A DNA stretch of 64,000 bases from Haliclona indistincta (GCA_964017065.1 OZ024784.1:47501-111500); one strand, 5' to 3'; shown: positions 18,855-30,428, counted from the stretch's first letter. The notes: generated by a model from the letters alone, not told the origin. Translations and numbers: made by a program.

Positions 18855-20308
18855 ATGGCTAATGGTTGTGCTATTCTCAACAATTTCTCTCTCCCGTGTT
18901 TTTCTGGTAGGTAGTCGCTATTTTGTCTGTCACTATTTCGCTTCATCGTGTAGATAATGAAAGCCAAATCGTACACTATTTGTTCGCTCCTACCACTGTG
19001 GGTGTCCAGTTATTGAGGATTGTACTAGCTGTGACACTATCCATTGTAATAGGAGCACTATACAACAGGTAGTAAAGTATACTAGTTATGGTACTATTGG
19101 TCACGTGATCACCTAATAGTGTGGAGGTGCTGGATCAGGTCATCTATAGTTTAGCGTCTTGTTCGTTTCACTGGGTCTTGTATCTACTCATTATTGCTGT
19201 CAAGTGAGCTGCTAGCTATAGTGATGTTGCTGCCATTATGTACTGCTATCACAGGAGCTTGCTGTTGCTAGTAGGTATTGTCCTGGTTCCTATATTAGGC
19301 CATCAAGATCTGCTCAATATAATAGGATTCATTGTTGTATCTGTAGTGCTGAATCTATCTTCGGTAACATTGCTATAGTGTGTGTGGGTGTGTCTCTATG
19401 TGCATGTGTTGTGTAGGTAACAGTGTTATTTTGTTCATTGGAACATGAGTACTATTATCGATCACCAGGTGAGCTAGCCTCTTCCTATAGTATAGAGATG
19501 ATAGTAGCTATCTCATATAGACTACTCATCAGTTGATGCTCCTTTCACTAACAAATGTGTCTTCATTAATAAATGGAGGAAGGTGTGTCTGTTACCAGTA
19601 ATACTGTACTATAATGTTTTCTTGTAGCTCTTATCCTGGCCCAGACTACTAGTTCTAATACTAGTTGCTGTCTCTATTATACTATCAATAGTAGTGGAAG
19701 CCACTCACTGCCAGTATGTTATGCACCTACTAGTACTACTGCCTAGTACTGTCTACTATTGACCTAGGTGGTACCTTGAGTGGGTGTGGCTTGCTTCAGT
19801 ATTGTTGCCAAGGCTATCAGTAGTGTGTGTTGGTCTGTGCTTACTGTGTCGACAAGCTGAATCATTCAGACCAACTATACCAGCCAAGGTATGTGTCAAC
19901 ATTGTTTAACCTAGTGCCTACTGTACATCTATTAGTTATACTTACTATTAATGATCGTTCTATCAATCGGTGAAGAGATCCCCAGCTCATTTCTCACTTT
20001 ATATCCTAATTATAGAGGTCAGTATCGTACCGTTTGTACGCATGTTTTTCATCCTTCTTTTTCATCATAGATGCCTGTTTCGGTGGGTTTATTAACCTGT
20101 ACGATATTATTCAGCTGCTTGGGTGTGTGGCTTTCATACCACTAGTGCTGTTTGTAAGGAGCCAATACCTCAGAGTGGAACAGGTAACTATGGTAACACA
20201 CAGTGAGCCTGGTATTACTACTCATTGTAGGAGAGCAAGCTGTTGGTTGTATGGGATATGCAAAAACTACTACAAGTCAATGGTCGTCATGATATTACTA
20301 CTCATTAA
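18855..20308 (+). CDS. Multipass membrane protein, 313 aa, unrecognised
   Basis: Predicted exons: 18855-18906, 18954-19068, 19120-19203, 19255-19363, 19417-19468, 19533-19582, 19628-19713, 19768-19888, 19936-20017, 20071-20183, 20231-20308. The phases close exactly (942 nt) and most introns are 45-65 bp. Hydrophobic spans include LLRIVLAVTLSIVIGALY, LLLLVGIVLVPIL, IIGFIVVSVVLNL, LLVLILVAVSIILSIVV, a VVCVGLCLLC-containing segment, LYLLLMIVLSIG and LLGCVAFIPLVLFV: about eight segments, with an acidic short tail. There is no signal peptide of the classical type. I could not place it in a named family. Its stop lies 50 bp from the convergent MPPED stop. Confidence 0.82.
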
Positions 20309-20358
20309 CTAACTAGCTGTGTTATATTTCTGTATTATATCTTTGTCACTCTTTGTCA

Positions 20359-22390
20359 TTAAGCAGCAGCAGTATTCTTGACGTCAAATACTATCGGCGG
20401 ATTGGTAGGTTGGTAGTTAAAAGTGCACGATGAAGCATTGATGTATTTAGTGCATCCATCACTAGTCACACCATAGCCTGCAGTGGGAGAGACTGGGTGG
20501 AACTGTTACCAGCTAGCTAATACCTTCATGAATATGTCCGAACACGTGATAAGCTGGTCTAACGCGTTGCTGTATAGTCAGCAACAGATTAACACAGCCA
20601 GCTCTGCCGCCATGTTTACACAGGTCACCATGTCCTGGAGAAACACAGTTACTATCCTAGCTCAGTAACACGGTTACTATCCTAGCTCAGTAACACGGTT
20701 ACTATCCTAGCTCAGTAACACGGTTACTATCCTAGCTCAGTAACACGGTTACTATCCTAGCTCAGTAACACGGTTACTATCCTAGCTCAGTAACACGGTT
20801 ACTATCCTAGCTCAGTAACACGGTTACTATCCTAGGTCAGTAACACGGTTACTATCCTAGCTCAGTAACACGGTTACTATCCTAGCTCAGTAACACGGTT
20901 ACTATCCTAGCTCAGTAACACGGTTACTATCCTAGCTCAGTAACACGGTTACTATCCTAGCTCAGTAACACGGTTACTATCCTAGCTCAGTAACACGGTT
21001 ACTATCCTAGCTCAGTAACACGGTTACTATCCTAGCTCAGTAACACAGTTACTAGCTATAGTTACCTATTGGTGGTCCATGCGTTATCAATACATCAGTA
21101 TTGTCGGGTATAAGATCCCACTTCTCCTGCAAGGCTGCTCCACGACTGAGGTTGAAGGCCCAATCATAGAACTCTGGTTGCCTACAGAAACCAAAATCAC
21201 ACAACTCTTGAATGAGTTAGTTACCATGGTGATCCCCAGACATTAATGCCGTTAATAGTAGTGCCCGAGTCTTCAAGGTAAGTGACTCCTGGAGCAGTAC
21301 TCACTAGTTGTTTCAGTTCTGTGCAGTTATACTGTTGGCTGTGACCAAATCTCCGATACCGCGCACTGTATCCCTCCTCGTCAAATGTGATGTCATGATT
21401 ACCAGCTATTATAACCTACAGCAACATGAGATTGCTGAAGTACTCACTGGGCAGGGTTCATCTGGGGGAGGGGCAGGGAAGGGTGCTAGCCCCTCCCCCT
21501 TGAACTATTCTTATCCCTCTTGAGTCATACCATACCGGTATAGTTCTCAGCGTCTATAACTTTCTCGCCCCTCAATATTTTGTCAACGTGCACTTTGCCC
21601 CCTCTTAGCTTGTAACTATTTCTAAATGAAATGTATCCTGTCACTGGGGTAACACACATTGCTTCGTCCCTACTGTACCCTGTGTTAGTCTGATGGAGCT
21701 CTCTACTGTACCCTGTGTTAGTCTGATGGAGCTCTCTACTGTACCCTGTGTTAGTCTGATGGAGCTCTCTACTGTACCCTGTGTTAGTCTGATGGAGCTC
21801 TCTACTGTACCCTGTGTTAGTCTGATGGAGCTCTCTACTGTACCCTGTGTTAGTCTGATAGAGCTCTCTACTGTACCCTGTGTTAGTCTGATGGAGCTCT
21901 CTACTGTACCCTGTGTTAGTCTGATGGAGCTCTCTACTGTACCCTGTGTTAGTCTGATGAAGCTCTCTACTGTATCCTGTGTTAGTCTGAGCTGTACCTT
22001 GTGCTTGTGTGGTAATGAGTCTAGAAATGATCTGAATCGATGAATGTCACCTGGTTTACCAACATTAGAGAAGTCCCCAGCATGTAGCAATACATCACCA
22101 TCGGGCACTTGCAGACTACATTATAATAGTATACTGATAATACACGTATACACTGGCTCACTTGTCCGTCTTATTATGAGTGTCAGAGACACACACAAAT
22201 CGTGTGAAACCATCAGGACATATGCTGCTGGCTAATGAAGATGGCTTTATGACCTCGACTGACTGCTTTATCTACATTAGCAGTGACGGTATTGTAGGCA
22301 ACTAATTAACTCATTCACCTTCATCCTGTCCCAGGCAGTGTCTGGTGTTGCTGAGTAACTTGGTACTGGTGTCTTGAAAGAGCTGGCCAT
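20359..22390 (-). CDS. MPPED1/2-like metallophosphoesterase, 278 aa
   Basis: Calcineurin-like phosphodiesterase of the MPPED (239AB) family. Predicted exons: 22319-22390, 22162-22271, 21998-22115, 21225-21415, 21066-21181, 20524-20634, 20359-20477. The phases close (837 nt). Metal-site motifs: FVCVSDTHNK (DxH), LLHAGDFSN (GD), IIAGNHDITFD (GNHD), LITHGPPIG, and YHVFGHIHEGYG. The C-terminal block INASSCTFNYQPTNPPIVFD is family-specific. The length is close to vertebrate MPPED2. The GHxH motif is intact, whereas mammalian MPPED2 is known to carry Gly for one of the active-site His. Two introns are minisatellites. It is head-to-head with the PTB gene, 77 bp apart. Confidence 0.94.
20640..21052. 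repeat. 25-bp minisatellite in MPPED intron
   Basis: About 16 copies of CGGTTACTATCCTAGCTCAG plus TAACA between exons 20524-20634 and 21066-21181. One unit has an AGGTCAG variant. Confidence 0.96.
21680..21997. repeat. 33-bp minisatellite at MPPED splice donor
   Basis: About 9 copies. On the gene strand each unit reads ACTAACACAG|GGTACAGTAG. The true junction is CACAAG|GTACAGCTC at 21998/21997, so the donor context is repeated. A 33-bp period keeps a frame open (spurious repeat ORFs on both strands). Confidence 0.95.
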
Positions 22391-22467
22391 ATCGCAATGC
22401 GGGGGTGTGGCTGCCTCCCACTCGATCGATCGATCATAGACTACGCGACAAAAGAGGCGTGTCGAGC
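22391..22467. promoter_or_regulatory. 77-bp divergent start region
   Basis: Space between the MPPED (-) and PTB adaptor (+) start codons. It contains a run of overlapping CGAT repeats (CGATCGATCGATCAT, 22425-22439). It is probably a shared bidirectional promoter. Confidence 0.4.
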
Positions 22468-23450
22468 ATGGAGGCTGTAAGGAAGGCGGCTAGCGATGCT
22501 GTCCAAGCAGTAAGGAACAGTCCACTGCTCAGGAGACGGTTTGGAACACAAGATCAACAGCAACCACTAGCGGATCATCTAGTAATATCGCCACAGAAGG
22601 ACAGGACGCCGTTCGTGCAGGGGTTCTACTATCGTGTGGACTACCTGGGCAAGACACATGTAGCTACCGCGCGGGCTCAGGATCATGGCTGCACAGACAG
22701 CGCTGTTGAACAGCTGTGGGAATCTAGTGAGTATATATTATAACCATAAGCTAACCCTAGTGTTGACGGCTGCTTTGTATAGGTAGTCAAGCAGTTTCAA
22801 TAAAGGTAACAACGGCTAGTATAAGAATCAAGCTTGCTGCTGATGGAGGGGGTGGTGAAGTGCTTTATGACGTTCCTGTGTTCAGAGTCTCTTACTGTGC
22901 TACTGATAAGCGTCATAAAGATGCCGTTAGCTTCGTAGCTAAAGATCAAGATAACACATTCAGCTGTTACGTGTTCCGGGCTTCATCAGAAGAGAAGGCA
23001 TATGCCCTAGCACTGAGCATTAGCAAAGCATTCTACCTCGCCTATCAGATTGTTCAAGAGCAGCAGGGTCTGTTCCCTCCCACTCCAGAGAGGGAGAGCT
23101 TGTTTGAACCCCAGCACAATGATGATACATCAGCCACACCTCCCCGCCCTACCATCCCTGCCACACCCGAGTATCAACTACCCGTTACCAGTGGTGAGGA
23201 TCAAGATCTGCCAGCAGTAAGAGTGTCTCGACCCTCAGTATCCTCCTCTACTGCTGATAGTATCGATATGGATGAGGACTTTGTGAGACTAGCCAAGGCA
23301 CGATCCAACCCAGACATCCTTCGATCCACTCTGGATATGGCCGAGGTGAAACACCCCTCTCTAGCATTGCTCAAGCTGCATGCTGACCCTAGTTCATGTG
23401 CTGGCACACCAACTGGATCTACCGATAACCTATTAGAAGCCACTGACTAA
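22468..23450 (+). CDS. PTB/PID-domain adaptor, 308 aa
   Basis: CDS join(22468-22726, 22783-23450); the phases close. A PTB domain spans about residues 48-190: FYYRVDYLGKTHV at the start, GCTDSAVEQLW (the FAM43-like insertion style), VFRVSYCATDKRHKDAVSFV and FSCYVFRASSEEKAYALALS. PTB domains of this LDLRAP1/GULP/FAM43 group bind NPxY tails and couple receptors to endocytosis or phagocytosis. The C-terminal 110 residues are Ser/Pro/Thr-rich with DEDFVRLAKARSNPD, probably disordered. The orthologue within the group is not settled. It is tail-to-tail with cyclophilin, 130 bp apart. Confidence 0.85.
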
Positions 23451-23580
23451 TATTGCTCTATAACTATACTACTCACAAATTATTATTGAGTGCTTGTCAC
23501 AACATGTGTAGGATTTCACTAAAACAACATACGAGTGTCAACTACTACGTTAGTAGCACAGGTCATTGATTGCTGTTTCT

Positions 23581-24225
23581 CTATAGCTGACCACAGTCAG
23601 CAACTACAATTTTCTTGCTGGTCTTGCCACTACTAGAACCATAGCCCTCAATCTTTCTGACAACATCCATTCCTTCAACAACACTGCCAAACACAACATG
23701 CTTGCCATCCAGCCTAGAGTAGTGAAACAGGTAAATGAGTACTAGATAGCTGGCTAGCTCACCAAGTTGTCTTGACAGTACAGACAAAAAACTGTGATCC
23801 ATTAGTACCTGGACCGGCATTAGCCATAGACAGTATACCTGGACCAGTGTGTTTCAAAGTAAAGTTCTCATCTTCAAATTTGTTCCCATAAATGGACTTG
23901 CCACCGGTTCCATCTCCACGTGTGAAGTCTCCTCCCTTCGCATGAAACAAGCATCACGTGACCACTCGTCACGCCACAACACTCACTTGACACATAAAGT
24001 CTGTTATCACACGATGGAACGTGGAGCCCTTGTATCCGAACCCTTTCTCTCCTGTGCACAGCGCACGAAAGTTTTCGGCAGTTTTGGGGACAACATCGGC
24101 GCGAAGCTAAAAATAAAATTTTAGTTGTTGTAGATGACACTGCTGCTGCTACACACCTCCATTATGATGCGTCCAAGTGCTTGACCGCCAGCAGTCATGT
24201 CAAAGAACACTCTTGGCCTAGCCAT
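23581..24225 (-). CDS. PPIA: Cyclophilin A-type peptidyl-prolyl isomerase, 164 aa
   Basis: Exons 24157-24225, 23987-24106, 23763-23935, 23581-23713. The phases close (495 nt, 164 aa, against 165 in human PPIA). The sequence is unmistakable: [36 protein letters not shown], the catalytic-Arg segment [23 protein letters not shown], and the terminus [10 protein letters not shown]. There is no signal peptide or targeting extension, so it is predicted cytosolic. It is head-to-head with the IRF gene (365 bp between starts). Confidence 0.96.
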
Positions 24226-24590
24226 CGCGATGGTTTCTGTTAGTAAACGGGTAAGATAAGACGAGGGCACCAACAAGGTCACAGGTCGTCGCGTGTGGTT
24301 TATAAGGAATGCGCCACACGTGCGCATTGCACATGCGTAGTCAAATTGACATTACCGTGATAGCTAGCTAGCTCTAATTATTAACATCGTGCCAGAAAAT
24401 AATTTTTTGAGGAAATACCGCGGCCTAGCTAAAAGAAGCCAATTCTCGATCGCGAGGACACAGCTTTGTTTCGTGATCGCCTTGAGAACAGATACTCAAT
24501 CATTGTTATCATAGAGCCATTGATCGGTGAGTTCCTGTGAGTGATATTATAATGAGTGTGTGTTGTATAATACAGGTAGCCAGTAGTAGT

Positions 24591-25856
24591 ATGGATGCTA
24601 GCTACCCTACTCCTCAGGAGTGGCTGAGGGGTTGGAGAGAATGGGCCAGGACCAGGAAAAGAGGCCGTATGGCACAGTTTATAGTTGAGAAACTTGAGGA
24701 AGGAGTAAGTGTGTATTAGTCTAATATGCGTTAGTCAATTGCTTTGTAGAAACAAGCTAGATGGCTGGATATCAGTAAGGGGATATTCGAGCTCACAGAG
24801 TGGCATGCCATAGCCAAGGAGTGGTTTGTAGAGAAGCCCAGGAACTCTGAGCAGGTTGATGCTCCCTGCATGTTGAGGAAGGGTCTGCCGCGGGCATTCC
24901 CCGGACTGGAGGAGCTCAAAGATCAGAGCAGGAAGGAAGGTACACAGTATCGATCCAGGGTCTTCCAGACACCTCCGCAACTGGTTCAAGGTAGGTATCC
25001 ACTAGCTCCACCCATCATCATTATACTACTACTACTATAGAGGTTGTACTCCACATCACTAACCGACCACCAGGATCCATCACCCACTATCCACCTGATC
25101 ATGCTGCTACTACTGTATGTGACTATCATTATGTTACTTATACTAATGTGTGTGTGTGTGTGTGTGTGCCATAGGTTGGTTACCAACCTTACACTAATGG
25201 AACAGGTTATTATCATGGCTTACAACAGCAGCAGCAGCAACTAGTCTATAATGGTGGCCAGTCTCCTCTGGTGAGCTGCTCATCATGGGTACTATCATTA
25301 TTGTCTCTGTGATCAGGTAAAGCTCGAGACGCCAACTCCTATAACATCGGTTGATTATGGTGACGCTGATAGCAGTCTCATGGATGGACCACGAGAGTTC
25401 CTTGAGCTGCTTGACAATCCTACATACCCTATTACCAGTGCTGCTAATGGAACATGGTACAGCCAACCAGCAGGTGGAATGCTGGGGGTATGCTACCTAC
25501 TGACTATACTAATGCACTATGTGTAATGCCCCCATTAGATACCAGGTAGTCCTGGCTCAGCTACTGGTGTCTACAGTGGTGATGAGCTCAGTGGTTCTAT
25601 AATGAGCTCTCCTGGAGTACCTTCCTACATCTCTCCATCTAACTCACCTTCATTACCTAACTCAGTATCTGACCACCATCATTTCTCTCAGCCTAACTCA
25701 GTACCTGACCACCACCTCACTGCTGAGTTGGTTAGTATTAGAGACAACATGTGTGTCATATTGCTGTATAGTCTCCTGCAGCACATGGGAGCCCCACCAT
25801 GATGGGCATGGCCACCAATGAAGAACCAGAAACCACTATTGGTCTGCTCCACCAGC

Positions 25857-25888
<32 letters not shown>

Positions 25889-25894
25889 ATGTAA
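24591..25894 (+). CDS. Interferon regulatory factor-like transcription factor, 336 aa
   Basis: Exons 24591-24704, 24750-24990, 25041-25114, 25175-25270, 25317-25487, 25539-25730, 25772-25894. The phases close (1011 nt). The N-terminal ~118 residues are Trp-rich (EWLRGWREWART, ARWLDISKG, TEWHAIAKEWF) and end with GLEELKDQSRKEG followed by SRVFQ. The IRF DNA-binding domain has the equivalent block near LPDIEEVKDQS. The rest is low-complexity: Gln run, SDHHHFSQPNSVPDHH, and a terminal His-Thr repeat encoded by a CA microsatellite. No clear IRF-association domain is seen. An AT|GTAAGG donor-like site overlaps the stop, so a further 3' exon is possible. IRFs are immune and developmental regulators in animals. 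Confidence 0.78.
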
Positions 25895-26135
25895 GGGTAA
25901 AGCGCAGTATAGTAACTACTGAAGGGGGAGAGGATAAGTCTAGGTATGTATATACTGGAACTAAGTGAGTGTATCTATGGCTACCAGGAACTATGCGCGG
26001 TGAATATGGCAATGCGCAGTGTCAATAATGTGCACAGCGCTAGTTACTGTACCAGTTGCAGTTCCAATAACATACTGGTGTTCCTGCAAGCACCTTTACT
26101 CTCTCTTCTCTCTCTCTGTCTATCGTGCACGTACC

Positions 26136-29100
26136 ATGGTGTGGTCAGAGCTGCTTAGCGTCAAGGCAGTCCCAAACAGCAGCGGTCTGGAGGTAAGCGC
26201 ATGCGACTTTGCTGCACATCTGTTCACAACTCTGCATGCTACTGCAGGGAGGAGGGACTGTAGCGCTGGTGTTTTATCAGCAACTACCGCTGGGGAACAA
26301 GCTGGTCTCCTTCGCCTCGCGCGCTAATCCAGGACTGATATTAACCCAGCAGGCCTTCGTGGAGAACGCGTTGGTACTTACCTCCGGCATACCGAGTAAG
26401 TGTTGATACCACGTGTAATTAGCTGCAAGCATGTTTGCTGCATGATCCTGGAGCTAGCTCATTGGTCTACAGCTAGCTGCCACCAGCATGCAGCAGGCTG
26501 ATGTGTTGTTTGTCGACACATCAATGTGTAGTTTTGTACTGATAATTACATTATCTGGTTTCAGTTCTAATCTCTCTCAACTAGAGTACCCTCATCCTGA
26601 GGAGGTTGATGTTCGTGTCTACACGACCGAGGGAATACTTCTTGCTTCGACTCCGTTCACATTTTATGATATATCTCGTCACAATTCCGATATGATGCTC
26701 CAAATTCTTAGTCAACAGCTCCAGTCGTATTTCCCTGGTGGTACTGCTAATGCTGGCGGTGTATCAGTGAGTCATTTTCCCTCTCTCACCATAATTCTCT
26801 CTTCTTTCTCTATAGGGTGCTACTAGCTATGGTACCAGTGGTGCTACTGGTGGTGGCTATGGTTATAATGTACCTAATGCCGTCTATCAGCTGTTACTGG
26901 GTGCCTGTAGAATAGGTTGTGAGCCTCTTGTTGCTTGCCTGCTCTCCCTTCCTGCCATGAGCTCCATCACTCTGGACCAACTACAGCAAGCATGTGACGT
27001 AGCTGATGGGTGTGGTCACTCACAGCTATCGTCAGTGCTAGTACAGATGGTAGCTATGCACAACATGCCATATGAACCTGCTCTCATGTCCCGTGGCGGT
27101 CAGGCTGATACTAAACAAGAGCATGTTGATGAGTACTATGCAGCCATGAATAGGCTGACTAAGGGAGGGTCCACACCAAAAGGTAGCTAGCTAGCTATGG
27201 CAGCACATGACCACTATCTCTCTTGATTATATAGAGCAAGCTGCTACTGTAATGCAGCAACTACTGACAGCCATAGAGCACAGCAAGAAGGACCAACAAG
27301 ACTCTGTTGATAAGCTGACTCAAGATATGGAATCAGTCAGTGTATCAACACGAAGACACTCTTACCTACACCATCAGCCTCACTCTATATCAGGTAAGCT
27401 GCTGCTGCTGCTGTTATTGTGTGTGTTATAATATCTGTTAATAATCAGATGAAGATGAGGAGCCTGTTACTAGCGAGAGCCGTGGGAGACCATCTCTCTC
27501 AGAACAGAGTGACATCATCGCTCCTTTGCCTAATGACGATAGTGATCGACTGTCCATGAGAAAACAGAAGATCTCTCCAGCTATCAGTGATGCTGACTCA
27601 GCAATAGGAATGGTGGGTTTAGCCTTCAATCTAGTTATTAATAACTTCATTGTGTGGTGTTTCTAGTCATTTGAAGATGATAGTCAGTCAATCCTTCTAT
27701 CAGAGGTACAGCGTAGGAAGAGCTCCAGCCTAGTTCCAGCTGACTTTGTGTCCGTGTCAAGTGATAGCAGTAATGATATGGCCATTACTGTTAAACTACC
27801 ACCAGACGCTGGGATTGAGGGTATGTTGACATGCATGATATCATAGCAGTACCATGCAGCGAGTTTCCAAGATCTTGCAACGATCAACCGTCAACGGCCG
27901 ATCGTGAACGAGGACTACGCACGATGCGATCTCAAGAGGAATGGATGCAGCTCTCAGAGCTCTTGTGACAGCTAGGCAGCTCAAATCACGGTGAAAGACG
28001 TCTACTAGACTACTTATAACTTCTCTGCTACTCACAAGCCGAGTTTCAAACACGCATTTGCTTGACGATGCATTATTGCAAGATCTTGGAAAACAGCTGT
28101 ACAGCATGGGATAGACCCGCACTGCATGGGTTATACAGCATGGGTTAGACCTGCACTGCATGGGTTATACAGCATGGGTTAGACCTGCACTGCATGGGTT
28201 ATACAGCATGGGATAGACCCGCACTGCATGGGTTATACAGCATGGGATAGACCCGCACTGCATGGGTTATACAGCATGGGGTAGTCCACACTGCATGGGG
28301 TAGACCGCACTGCATGGGGGATCTGCAAAGCATGGCCCCCTTTTATTGATACCATTTTCTGCCTAAGTTAATGCTTCTCTTTCATGTGTTTGGTGAGAAA
28401 CTAATGGCTGTCCCCTCTCAGGCCCTGCTTGAAGTATATCATGTGCAGTTACTGTGCTTCTATCATGTGTAGTTACTATCTTATACTGTGCTTCTATCAT
28501 GTGTAGTTACTATCTTATACTGTGCTTCTATCATGTGTAGTTACTATCTTATACTGTGCTTCTATCATGTGTAGTTACTATCTTATACTGTGCTTCTATC
28601 ATGTGTAGTTACTATCTTATACTGTGCTTCTATCATGTGTAGTTACTATCTTATACTGTGCTTCTATCATGTGTAGTTACTATCTTATACTGTGCTTCTA
28701 TCATGTGTAGTTACTATCTTATACTGTGCTTCTATCATGTGTAGTTACTATCTTATACTGTGCTTCTATCATGTGTAGTTACTATCTTATACTGTGCTTC
28801 TATCATGTGTAGTTACTATCTTATACTGTGCTTCTATCATGTGTAGTTACTATCTTATACTGTGCTTGTGTAGTTGCTCATTCACTCAACTGGAGGACTG
28901 CATTCTTTGTGGCTGAAGATTACCCTCCTGCATCTGAGCACAAAATATTTTATCGTGGAGACCAGTTCATACAAGTATGCTAGTGCTGTTTACTTGTTAC
29001 CATGACTACTCATTTGTCCTGCCCGTCTCAGATCGGCAGTAAGAGTGTGTCTGGGCTATCACGAGAGGAGTTCTCTGAGTTATTTGAAGATGTGGTCAGT

Positions 29101-30428
29101 GGCGGAACATCGGTTAAGATAATACCACAAGTGGATAGCAAAGAGGTTGGTCACCAATCCACCATAACACACTCACACTATCCTCACACCACAGAGCAAG
29201 CCTCTTCGTCGTATGCCTAGTGATCATGCGATGTTTGAGTCTGTCACACGTCGTGTTAACCACTTGCTGAACATGAAGTCATCAAGGTAACAATGATTAT
29301 ACCAGAGTATACTGGAGTATACTAGAGTATACTGCCCTACAGCACGATCCGTACTGTATCATTACCTCACACTACTACTGGATTTGGTGTTAAGATGATT
29401 GGTGGCAAGAGTGTTGGTGTGTTCATATCAGATGTGAGGTCTGGTCTAACAAGTGTGGCTCCTGGTGATCGAGTGCTAGAGATCAATGGACATCGTACAG
29501 ATGGACTCACACTATATGAAGCTACACAGCTACTACGCACATCATCTGGTGATCTAGAGCTATCTGTGATAGAGAATAAAGCAAGTTAGTAATAACCATT
29601 CACTCTCACTCATCCGCTGATTTGTGTCCAGAGTTTCAGTCAGTACGTGAGCACTTTGATCTGGACTCGTTCTATGTGCGCAGTAGAGTGGATCACATTG
29701 CCTCATCATTCAGAGACATGTCGCTCAAGAAGGGCATGTTACTGCATGTTGTGAATACATTCATACATGCACCCAGTCACTGGCTGGCCTGGGCTGTAGA
29801 TGAGGATACTGGAGTAGAGACACATCTCCGGCGAATACCCAGCCCTGCAATGTGAGTACTAGCTATGTGCTGGTTCATGGTAGCTAGCTACTGCACCTAC
29901 AGGGCCAAGAAACAGTTCAAAGTTGATACTTATGATAGCATTGAGAAGACTTCTCCTTTGTTCCCTCGACCAGTGTGCCTGATTGGTCCTGACAGCTCTC
30001 GTATTGCTACTACCCTCACTAATGTCGCCAGTGGACGCTTTACACTCTGCTCCACTCTGGATGAGACTCTTAAAGTGTTTGCCAAGGTAGTGTGTGTTCC
30101 TGATGTGTCTCCATGACTCTCATCTCTATACTGCAGGGATCTCAACATGCTATCATTACTGACCCCAGTATGTTAGCCAACATGGTGGCACTACATCCCA
30201 TAGTGTTGCAGACCGAACAGACAATGGCCGCTCCTCTCAGAGAGCAGGTAAACTTCAGCAAGTTCAATGTTACAGGTAAGCTAGTAGCTACTGGCAGCTG
30301 CACTAACAATACTGTGTTACAATACAGCATTCTTGAACAGCAGTGAATCAGGTGAACAACTGGTTGATAAAGTGACAAAGATACAGCATCAACCAGTCTG
30401 GACCAGTCCTGGTATCTTGTCGTCATGA
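26136..30428 (+). CDS. DBB-like + ankyrin-like + two PDZ + SH3 + GUK-like scaffold, 807 aa
   Basis: Exons 26136-26192, 26248-26395, 26585-26766, 26816-27182, 27235-27393, 27449-27612, 27667-27820, 28874-28974, 29032-29145, 29195-29286, 29343-29584, 29632-29851, 29903-30086, 30137-30275, 30328-30428. All phases close (2424 nt). Residues 1-130 resemble the IPT/TIG-fold DBB domain of BCAP/BANK (DVRVYTTEGILLASTPFTFY). Residues 130-250 form helices like the ankyrin part that follows DBB. Residues 252-300 are a coiled coil, then a Ser-rich linker. A divergent PDZ lies at about 395-482 (RGDQFIQIGSKSVSGL), and a clear PDZ at about 513-594 (GVKMIGGKSVGVFISDV, APGDRVLEING). SH3 at about 597-667 (FYVRSRVD, MSLKKGMLLHVVNTF, WLAWAVDEDT) is closest in style to CARMA/CARD11. 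A degenerate GUK without a P-loop runs to about 774. No CARD or TIR is seen. Confidence 0.85.
27857..28097. mobile_element. Small inverted-repeat (MITE-like) element in scaffold-gene intron
   Basis: The ends are GCGAGTTTCCAAGATCTTGC at the left and the inverted TTGCAAGATCTTGGAAAACA at the right. No coding capacity. The end sequence resembles the termini at 58776-59280 and the fragment near 50630. Confidence 0.6.
28097..28325. repeat. 34-bp minisatellite (TACAGCATGGG)
   Basis: About 6 degenerate copies of TACAGCATGGGTTAGACCTG plus CACTGCATGGGTTA, in the intron 27821-28873. Confidence 0.93.
28438..28873. repeat. 34-bp minisatellite at a splice acceptor
   Basis: About 12 copies of TGTGCTTCTATCATGTGTAG plus TTACTATCTTATAC. 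The last, truncated unit TGTGCTTGTGTAG|TTGCTC is the real acceptor of the exon at 28874, so each monomer carries a near-copy (TGTGTAG|TTACT) of the acceptor. Confidence 0.95.
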
